Assembly: GCF_016808335.1 (NCBI RefSeq)
Contig: NC_053146.1
Span: 11,787,015-11,851,014 of the forward strand
DNA: 64,000 nucleotides
Direction of reading: 5' to 3'
DNA from: Panicum virgatum
Lineage: Eukaryota; Streptophyta; Magnoliopsida; Poales; Poaceae
Shown: in pieces, positions 56,481-64,000 of the stretch
Position numbering within the stretch: position 1 is the stretch's first letter
Layout of the letters: the number at the start of each line of letters is the position of its first letter
The notes under the pieces: generated by a model
The model's input: only the letters and a program-made list of their open reading frames with translations
The model's database searches: none
What the model was told of the DNA's origin: nothing
Translations under genes and position numbers: made by a program

Positions 56481-56689
56481 TTGTTTGGTGCTGCCACGTC
56501 AACTGCTGGACCGACCAAGATGCATTGCGATGCAGGTGAGTGAGAAGGATGTACCCTTGGAAGTCGCCTTCCTGATGACAGCACGTTTCTCTGATCACAC
56601 TGCCTGCCTGGGTCGGTGTTCCCAGTGCCAACTATGGCCTGTCTACTGCAGAATAGATGAAGGAGGCGGCACTGGGAAAAAAATATTGC

Positions 56690-58230
56690 TTCGCAATCGT
56701 GTTTCCATCCATATTGGTCATGCTGCAGTCTTAGGAGACCCATTGCACATAAAGTTGACTAGGTAGGACAGCGCTACGCCGCGCCGGGCTCAGGCAACTG
56801 TATCCCATCCCCTATCCCATCTTCCCCACGGCCTCCGCGCGCCGCTGCTCAGTCCTGCGCCTCAGCTACACGCGCTGCCTCCGCGCCTCCGCACTGATGC
56901 GCGCCGCGCGTCGCGGCCTCCGCCCTGCGGCAGCGCGGAGCTCACCCAAGGCCTTCCCTGCTCCAACTCCAACACAGCGCCGCCCGGGCCACAGCCACCG
57001 CATGGATCCAGTCGCAGGGGCGTCGCCGGCGGCCCACGGCCATGGCCTCAACGCCGGGGAGCTCGAGACCGGGGCGGATCCGCCCCCGCGCCCACGCCGC
57101 GCTCTGCTCGCACGCCCGCCGTAGCCCCGCCTGCCCGCACGCCCGCCGTAGCCCCGCTGCTTCGCGTGCCATCCCAGCGACCTGACCGGCGAGCGGGGAG
57201 AGAGGGCCGCCGGCGAAGCTCGAGATCGCTGGAGAGGGCCCCTGCCAGACGGAGAGAGAGACGGGGAAGCAAAGAGCTCGGAGGCCGGGCCGCCGCCGCC
57301 GCGTCCCCACGCCGCCCGGGTGGGCGCGTGCCCACCGCCACCGCGTCCGGGCACGACGCGCGCCCGCCCACCCACTGCCGCCGCGGCCGCGCGCCGCCCG
57401 CTGCCGCCACGCCCGCCGCCGCCAAGTCCACGCACGCGGGCTGCCTGGCGCTGGGAGCTGGCCGCTCCTCCCTCCCGAGCTCGTCCTCACCGGTGCCGTG
57501 CCTGCGCCACCAACCGCGAGCAGAGGAGGGCGTGGCCAGCGGGCGAGCAGAGGAGGGTGGCGCTGGCGCCTCCGCCTCGCCGCAGCTCGGCGAAGGAGCT
57601 CCGCCGCCGCCGCGGTTAGGGAAGGAGCCCGGCCGGAGCAGAGGCACGTCGGGGTGTACATAAGCCCGTCGGGACCAGGCGCAGGCGAGGCGCTGCGGGG
57701 GAGGCGGTGCGGCAGAGGTGCGGCCCACGCGCAGCGAGAGAGCCGCGGCTAAACGACGGAACGGCAAATCCAGGCCCCGCGTCGCTCGTCCTCCCGCCTG
57801 CACGTGTCGAGCGGAGGACGTTCGGGTGCTCTCAGGGCTCCCTCCCCACGGCGTATATGATATAGAGTATGATTGGAAGCTAAAACAGTAGCAGTCGCAG
57901 AGCTACGATATTATTAGCCTTTTTTTGCGAGGTTACGATGTCCAAGTTGAAAGGATTAAAAGGACACTTCAGTTGTAGTACTGATGATAATTACTATGTG
58001 GAGAATATATATAATTAGCAGATAGATGGACTGGATAGACACTAAAGTCAACATGATGCATAAAACAAATCAAGAATGATTGTTATCTTTATGAATATCT
58101 TTTTTTTTGTCAATGCACTTTCACGTTTGCTACTGTCCCCAAACTAGTTGCACATGGATGACTGGATGTCTTGTTGTTTCAAGTTGATTCTCATTGTTCG
58201 AGTCATTTGAAGCAGCTAGCGGGAGACAAC
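56690..58230 (+). repeat. Duplicated array, block b, copy 1 (with GC-rich insert)
   Basis: The blocks caatcgtgtttccat, catgctgcag, attgcacataMagttga and, further right, gattggaagct, ggacacttYagta, actgatgataattactatgtgg and caagaatgattgtt all recur in order at 59850-60560. Between gttgac and gattggaagct this copy holds about 1.1 kb of GC-rich DNA absent from copy 2. Confidence 0.7.
56765..57860. other. GC-rich insert in block b, origin unknown
   Basis: The composition switches abruptly to CpG-rich sequence. Long frames on both strands are Arg/Pro/Ala-rich and mutually overlapping, so none is called. A 27-bp word around cgcacgcccgccgtagcccc is tandemly doubled near 57110-57160. A short inverted tacgccg/cggcgta pair lies near its two borders, but no target duplication was found, so its class is undetermined. 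Confidence 0.5.
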
Positions 58231-58234
58231 TTGT

Positions 58235-58560
58235 TGCATTAGAATCTGTTGGCACTTGTGGTAGATGAAGATTTCACAATTATTCCTTCTATTTTCTACA
58301 GAACTGGGGAAGAACCCATGTGGCGAATCTTAAGCTGAAGATGGTGATGAAGCACTGTAATGAAGGCAGTAGATGCACATAAATAGCAGAACGAGACGCT
58401 TGACCATTACCTATGCGCCTTTATAAATTTGATACTTGACATTATTAGCCACTAACCTGCTAACACACATTGGAGAAAAAAGAAAGGCGCACTAGTAAAA
58501 ATGTGGACACTTGGAATAGAAGGTGCCAGGAAATAGCATAGCACCAGTTTGTTCGAACCG
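58235..58560 (+). repeat. Duplicated array, block a, copy 2
   Basis: See block a copy 1 (56080-56480): agaatctgttggcacttg at the start, gaaggtgccaggaaatagc near the end. It is followed directly by the 59-kb part of the array. Confidence 0.5.
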
Positions 58561-59849
58561 TCTAGTCAGACCTAGTCGTGATTAGTCGTCGATTAGGCCG
58601 AGTCGAGTCCAGTCGATCGTATTAGTAGTCTGTCTGATAGCACAAGAGCAAGTCACTCTATGATTGCACAAAAGAGCAAATCAGTCTCTGGTTCACTAGT
58701 GAGCAGAGGATGCTGGGGTCGATGAAAGTCTACCTAACACAGAAGGTAATATCACGCCAGATTTTGGGTCTAGAAATGAACTGAAAGCCAGCAAAAAGTT
58801 CATTATTGTGTTCTTGAAAGAAATAAAAATAATAGAAACTCATTGTGTGATACATATCTGGAAGAAATGCTCCATGTGTCACAGTATTTTAACATTTACA
58901 TACTCCCATTAGGAACTACCTAGAGATCCCTCACTACTTGAGGAAGGGTTCCACTCCACCTAGTGGCTTCCAAAATTTTACAAATGGAACACGTTCACAG
59001 TATACTTGGTGGCCAAGAATGTTTATGTAACAGCGTGCAAGCTTCCTTCAACTGTGGCCGCGAGAGTGAGCGCCACCGCCGCCCAGTGGAGCATCACCGG
59101 CGTCGGCATGAGTGGGAGGCTGGTGGGGTTCGGAGACTCGGTGGATTTGAGGCTGGCCATCTCCGTCACGCCTCGACCTCCCGTGTCAGCCAGCCGTGTT
59201 GGAGCTCCTGCACCAGCAGGCTGCCTCCGCCTGCATGGAGCTCCCGCTACCGGCCGGCCGACCGCCTTCACCCGGGGAGGGGAAGGTGTGGCGGGGGAAG
59301 ACGGAGGGGAGGGGGCGACACGGCAGGGGAGAGAAGGGGTGACTGAGGGATTTGGATCGGGAGAGAAGCAGCTGTTGGGTGGTGGTGGGGAGGGGGGCAC
59401 GAACGTAAGAATGTTATACTAGATTGTAGAAAAAATTCGGGTTCGGACTACTCCCCTCCGAACCTTCTATGATAAATGAACTTTTTGGAGAAGTGAGTTT
59501 ACAACACGCGTCTCCTATATAGGTATATAGAAGACGTGGATTATTTATGGAATTTTTTTAGCAGACTAATAGGTGACACGGGTTGTTAAGACACATCTCC
59601 GTTGAGTCATAGGAGACGGGTCTAGAAACCACATCTCCTATGATGGTTCTTCTTTGATAACTTACATAGTGTGATCCTGCACCTGCCCGAAGATGATAAA
59701 ACATACCTGCGAGGCCATGCCTCTGTTCGACCTGGATCCACTATTGTACTTCATTTATCTTTGCAGTTCAGTTGATTCATTCAGTTCATCATCAATAAAA
59801 TGTAACATGCCAGTCCAGCTCTTTCCATTCACGCCGCAGTCTGTACAGA
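58561..59849. other. Between array blocks; no gene supported
   Basis: A frame at 59006-59422 is open for 138 codons, and its minus-strand shadow (59400-59023) is similarly long; both are compositionally biased (Gly or Pro/Ala-rich) with no domain recognised. 59490-59650 repeats gagacgggtctag / catctcctatg-like words in both orientations, as in transposon ends. 58565-58620 repeats agtcgtgattagtcgtcgatt-like words. Confidence 0.4.
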
Positions 59850-60560
59850 AACATTGTTTCTCAATCGTGTTTCCATATTAGTCATGCTGCAGATCTTAGC
59901 TAGGAAAGCCATTGCACATACAGTTGATGATTGGAAGCTACTCCCTCCTTCCCCATTTATAAGGCACGGTGGAACATGACACGGTCTTCTAAACAACACT
60001 TTGACCATTTATTTATCATATATTATATCACTTTTGATTATAAACTTATAATCATTGTAAACTATATTTGATTATGAATCCAATCATATGAAATTTGCAT
60101 TATAAAAACAAAAATTTAATAGTCATATTATTGGTCAAAGATGAGAATGTTTGAATCTTGATATACGTGTATGCCTTATAAACGGGGAAGGAGGGAGTAA
60201 CACAGTAGCCGTTGCAGGGCTATTCTATTATTAGTTATTTTTTGGAGAGGTTAGGATTTTTTAATTCGATGGACCAAAAGGACACTTTAGTAGCGGTACT
60301 GATGATAATTATTAAGTGGAAAATACAATTAGCAGAAGTATGTATTGAGATAGATGGGCTGGATAGAATTTGAAGTCAACATGGTGCTTAAAAGACATCA
60401 AGAATGATTGTTGTCATTATGAATACCCTTTTTTGCCGATGCACTTTTTCCCGTTGATACCTGTGGTCATCCTAGTTGCACATGATTGTTTCAAGAGGAT
60501 TCTCATTGTTCAAGTCATTTCAAGAAGCTAATTGGACATACCAAATGTACCTGCAGGAAC
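59850..60560 (+). repeat. Duplicated array, block b, copy 2 (with a Stowaway)
   Basis: Collinear with block b copy 1. At gattggaagcta it is interrupted by a Stowaway MITE (59941-60197); copy 1 has the uninterrupted gattggaagctaaaacagtag. Confidence 0.7.
59941..60197. mobile_element. Stowaway (Tc1/mariner) MITE, 257 bp
   Basis: The ends are ctccctccttcccc and ggggaaggagggag, perfectly inverted and of Stowaway type, with TA on both sides (59939-59940, 60198-60199). The paralogous sequence near 57880 shows the empty site with one TA. The inside is AT-rich and can fold on itself. Confidence 0.93.
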
Positions 60561-60807
60561 TGATGTGAACATAAACCTGCATTAGTGTGGCTTTAGCATA
60601 TATGTAACTCAGACTTTGAGGAACTTTTGACATAGCGGCAGTATATGCGTGTGTGGTGTGTGTGTGTGTTGAAAATAACAGTACAGATAATGCTTATTAG
60701 TTTCTGCCACCAGCCCTACCAACTTGGAATGATTACAAAATTAACTCTTAGGCACCTGTTCCGGTACACTGCATTGCCCTGCATCAACGTCCCAACATTT
60801 TATTATT

Positions 60808-61283
60808 TCTTAGTGTGTGCCGTATGCACTCCTTTCTCTGAGCTAAAATATCTCTCTGACATGTCAAAAAAAAAAAAAACCACCGACCACAACCAACCTG
60901 CTGCACTACTGATATATATTGTTGTTTGATAGTGCATACTACACACACTAAGTTTTCACCAAAATAAAAGAATTGGGAGGCACGGCATTGGATTGGAATC
61001 TCTCGTGTTTTCATGAAGTACACACATGCTGCTAGCTTGGGAGTCCAAGATGGTGGTGATGCATGACCAACATCTCTTGAAGGTTTTCAGAATACACAGT
61101 CTCGGATTGGGAGGCATTGGGAAAGAATATAGTTGCTGTTCAACGGTGCAAGCAGTCCTTTAAAATCAATCAGTTTCTTTGAGTGGTTGAAATTGTGGCG
61201 TGGCTCCACCAGATGGGATTTGAGTGGCAGCGACAGTCCACCGCAACGGATTGGCAAGTAGCTGCAGAGTTGGTCCCTGTGAT
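60808..61283 (+). repeat. Direct repeat, block c, copy 1
   Basis: Starts ttcttagtgtgtgccgtatg and ends gagttggtccctg, matching 61645-62132 at high identity throughout. Differences include a poly(A) stretch at 60867-60880 and about 30 extra bases near 60950. It includes tgggatttgagtggcagcga, but neither copy stays open as one gene. Confidence 0.85.
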
Positions 61284-61644
61284 GAAAGTTCTCTCGTCAC
61301 ATAAAAAAGTAGTTCTGTGACGTTCTGCCCATTTCGTCAAACCAAACTTGATGCCCCGTTTTTGACGGATAGGGAGTCATAAATTCATCGTCGAACTATT
61401 TTTATAACGAATTTGGCTTCGACAGTGACGAAAATTATTTGTCACTGGATGGAGGTCTGCGCAAAGAATGACTGTCAATTTCTCTTCAGATTATGTGAAT
61501 GATATGAGTTATCATATATTCTAGAGCAATTACTTTTATAATTTTCCAAATATATGATTGGTACGATGTAATAATCGAACATGGCCATATGCATTGGATG
61601 ATGCAAAAGGTCGGATCCTTATCCATTTTCTAAAAAATATTTAG
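61284..61644. other. Spacer between the two block c copies
   Basis: AT-rich. Around 61288-61440 it contains ctcgtcac...gtgacg and ttcgtc...gacgaa inverted words typical of MITE or transposon ends; borders not resolved. No gene. Confidence 0.4.
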
Positions 61645-62132
61645 TTCTTAGTGTGTGCCGTATGCACTCCTTTTTCTGTGCTAAATTGTCTCTCTGACAT
61701 GTCAAAAATGAAATACCACCAACCACAACCAACCTGCTGCACTACTGATATATATTGTTGTTTGATAGTGCATACTACACATACTTTGACATTGGATTGG
61801 AATATAACCTCTCGTGCGTTGTCATGAAGTACACACATGTTGCTAGCATATATATAGTTGGACTCCTTCCAATTATCCTATAGTTTGGGAGTCCAAGATG
61901 GTGGTGATGCATGCCCAACACCTCCCTCGAAGATTATCAGAATACACAGTGGGATTGGGAGGCATTTGGAAAGAAATAGTTGCTGTTCAACGGTGCAAGT
62001 AGTCCTTTTTAAATCAATTAGTGTCTCTGGGTGGTTGAAACGCTTGCGTGACCCATCCAGGTGGGATTTGAGTGGCAGCGACAATCCACCACGACGAATT
62101 GGCAAGCAGCTGCAGAGTTGGTCCCTGCAGCG
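61645..62132 (+). repeat. Direct repeat, block c, copy 2
   Basis: See block c copy 1 (60808-61283). This copy has about 37 extra bases (atatatatagttggac...) after gctagc near 61845. Confidence 0.85.
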
Positions 62133-62744
62133 GTGTGGTGGGGGTGGGTACATAATAAGCTTCATCTAAATGGCGTCGTGAGGAAGATGGATGAGCTTGT
62201 GCTAGTCGGCTCTAACTCATTTTCTCGGTGGAAAGGCACCGCACGCTCTGTGCTCCCCTGACCCTGGAGGTGGATTCAAAGGCTAGGAGCTCCCTCTGGC
62301 CGGACCATGGTGGCACGCGCACGTGCGCTACCCTGTGGTGGTGAATCAAGCTGATTAGCAGCAAGATCAGTGATGGTTCAAACGTCGAGATATGACTTGT
62401 TTTTTTAGATTACGAAAAAAGTTCCGACCTTGATCATTCACAAGTGAATGACTACAACTAAAGAGTTACAAGAGTTCTTTGACTCTAAACCTCAAATGAG
62501 GGATTTCATAAAAACAAGAAAGAAAGCTATAAAACAAAGAAAGAAAGCTAGAAGATTAAGCTCCAATCTTCTTCTTCATTTTTTGCTTCAATCTTGCAAT
62601 AAATTCACGCGGGATCAATCCATCACATCTCTTGTCTACTTAGAAACCTAATGTCCAGATTGTTTGCTTGCCGAAACTTTCCCGTAAATCTCTCATCTTC
62701 AGGAAGATAATGTCGACACCAGCCTATACTGGATAAGATTCCTC
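62133..62744. other. Intergenic up to the CACTA element
   Basis: No gene recognised. The word aagaaagaaagct is repeated near 62518 and 62543 within a 67-codon frame of AT-rich composition. Confidence 0.4.
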
Positions 62745-62747
62745 AAT

Positions 62748-63896
62748 CACTACGGGAAACAGCTAGTTTGCCATGTGTCCAAACTTTTGCCATGTGCAAA
62801 TTTTCGAGCACACGGCAAACGGACCGTTTGCCATGTGTCGAGCAAAAAACACATGGTAAACTGTTTGCCGTGTGCCCAGATCTGGAGCACACGGCAAACA
62901 ACCCCCACCCCACCAACCCTCCCACCCACACACTTAACCGGCACCACCTCCCTACCTCTCCTACCTCAGATCCACCGCCGCCCCCTCCTGGCCTCCACTC
63001 CTGCCTGGTCGCCTCCCCTCCCCTACTCTCCTCTCCTCCCCTCCCCTCCCCTCTCCTGCCAGGCCGGGCGGCCCCTCCTCTGCCTCCCCTCCCATCCCCC
63101 CTCTGCTCGCCCCTCACCGGTAGTGAGGAGCAGTGGCGGGGCGAGGAGCGGCGGCGGCGTACTGGGAGCGCCCCCTGCCGGCAGCGAGCTCCAGGCGCGG
63201 CGCGGGCTTCGGCTCGAGCTTCGGCAGCGATGGTGGACGACGCGAGTACCGGCAGCGGCGGCGGACGGCGCAAGGTCCGGCAGCCCCCTCCCGGCGCGGC
63301 CCTCTCACGGTGCGGGCGGCCCCTGCTCCTCCTCTGGCGCGCGGCCCTCTCCCTCTCCTCTCCGGCCACCGGATCTGCGGCCCCTGCTCCTCCTCCGCTG
63401 CGCGGCCCCTTTCCTCTCCTCTCCCGCCGCCGGATCTGTGGGCCCGGACCCTCCTTCCCCAGCTGGAGGCCGGATCCGGCCCGCCGCCGCTGGATCCCGC
63501 CGCTGGAGCCACCAAATGCCGGCCCTTCCCTTCTTCCCCACCGGGAGGGCGCACTGGGGGACGGCAACGGCGACGGCGACGAACTCTTCCTCCGGTGCTC
63601 GACGTCGACGGTGGAGGGGGATATGGCTCCTGCGGCGGCGGCTTCTAGTGGTAGCGGTGGTGGCGGTCTGTTGGTGGCAGCAGCGGCGGGGGTGTGGCCG
63701 GGCCCAATTTTTTTATTTACTGTTCATTTTTTTTGCCGTGTGTCGAAAGCTTCGCCGTGTGCCATAAACACTTTACCGACACATGTATGCCGTGTGCGCG
63801 TTGCCGTGTGTTGCACACGGCAAAGCTTTTGCAGTGTGCAATATGGACTTTGCCGTGTGCCCCAGACACACGGCAAACTACTCGATTCCAGTAGTG
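62748..63896. mobile_element. CACTA (En/Spm) non-autonomous element, 1149 bp
   Basis: The ends are cactacgggaaac and the reverse complement of gattccagtagtg (CACTA tips), with AAT duplications at 62745-62747 and 63897-63899. Both subterminal regions are packed with tttgccRtgtg in both orientations (about 6 copies on the left at 62768-62900 and 7 on the right at 63731-63880), the hallmark of CACTA ends. The core is GC-rich and gives a 377-codon and several other overlapping frames on both strands, which I reject as genes. No transposase. Confidence 0.95.
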
Positions 63897-63899
63897 AAT

Positions 63900-64000
63900 A
63901 GCCTATACCGAGCATTCACCAGCGTGTTGTAGATGCCACGGTTGCCTCCCATCCCACCGCCTCCACGGGCGAGGCTAGATCCTGCCTCAACAGCCCTGGA
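63900..64000 (-). other. Possible partial coding exon at the window edge
   Basis: On the minus strand, reading in from 64000, one frame stays open to the CACTA border and encodes a Gly-rich run followed by GIYNTLVNARYR. Family not recognised. If coding, the CACTA element at 62748-63896 lies in or beside the exon. Too short to judge. Confidence 0.2.

Noticed and set aside
56866..57803. Frames up to 251 codons on the minus strand and 165 on the plus strand
   Set aside because: Mutually overlapping, Arg/Ala/Pro-rich, confined to the GC-rich insert; no start context or domain.
59006..59422. 138-codon plus-strand frame and its minus-strand shadow
   Set aside because: Both strands are equally open and compositionally biased; neither shows a recognisable domain.
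61021..61283. NB-ARC-like GGIGK motif
   Set aside because: One frame of block c gives LGLGGIGKEYS, but no other NB-ARC motif follows and the paralogous copy does not keep it.
62768..63901. 377-codon plus-strand frame and several overlapping frames on both strands
   Set aside because: They cover the tips and GC-rich core of a CACTA element; peptides are Pro/Arg/Ser-rich, overlap each other and show no domain. Absence of stops follows from GC content.

Overview
The window is nuclear DNA of a flowering plant, almost certainly a grass. Evidence for this is the three Ty1/copia and solo-LTR families with tRNA-iMet-type primer sites, Tourist, Stowaway, Mutator, hAT and CACTA non-autonomous elements, a DUF4220/DUF594 gene (a family large in grasses), GC-rich first exons, and a plant tryptophan/tyrosine permease-like gene with a GT-AG intron. 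There are no operons, rRNA genes or CRISPR arrays. Most of the 64 kb is transposable elements, many nested in one another. The species cannot be named from sequence alone.

Layout. 1-3.3 kb: a duplicated decayed unit with a 74-bp tandem repeat, a TATA box and a GRF-type zinc-finger pseudogene; a 963-bp Harbinger/Tourist-like element sits in one copy of the duplicated segment and its empty site is preserved in the other. 3.5-6.3 kb: a broken Mutator-like transposase on the minus strand. 7.5-7.9 kb: a compact intact gene for a small secreted protein that I do not recognise. 8.5-21.1 kb: a decayed SIRE/Maximus-like copia retrotransposon (minus strand) whose right LTR is split by a solo LTR. 21.9-23.3 kb: an old hAT-like element. 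24.5-28.2 kb: a DUF4220/DUF594 pseudogene with a stop, a frameshift and a solo LTR in its last codons. 30.0 kb: a MITE. 30.5-32.4 kb: a LINE reverse transcriptase fragment. 33.0-35.3 kb: an intact two-exon amino-acid-permease-like gene. 36.5-37.0 kb: a Tourist-like MITE. 39.1-40.6 kb: a third solo LTR. 44.1-49.7 kb: a small Mutator-like element with a perfect 9-bp target duplication, inflated by a 4.4-kb solo LTR. 50.2-55.1 kb: a fairly young Ale/Hopscotch-like copia element. 55.1-56.0 kb: a hAT non-autonomous element. 56.1-62.1 kb: a degenerate duplicated array containing a Stowaway and a GC-rich insert. 62.7-63.9 kb: a CACTA non-autonomous element.

Only two genes look intact: the secreted-protein gene (7479-7862, minus) and the permease-like gene (33027-35255, minus, spliced). 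The rest is a record of insertions. Many elements are delimited to the base because their target-site duplications are still readable: TAA, GCCGC, GCTCC, TAA, AATAG, TACTATTTA, GCGCA, CTTGG, CCCATTTT, TA and AAT. I found no convincing novel multi-gene system. The most useful observations are the nested solo LTRs, the empty sites preserved in paralogous copies, the DUF594 gene split by a solo LTR, and the hidden last exon of the permease-like gene.
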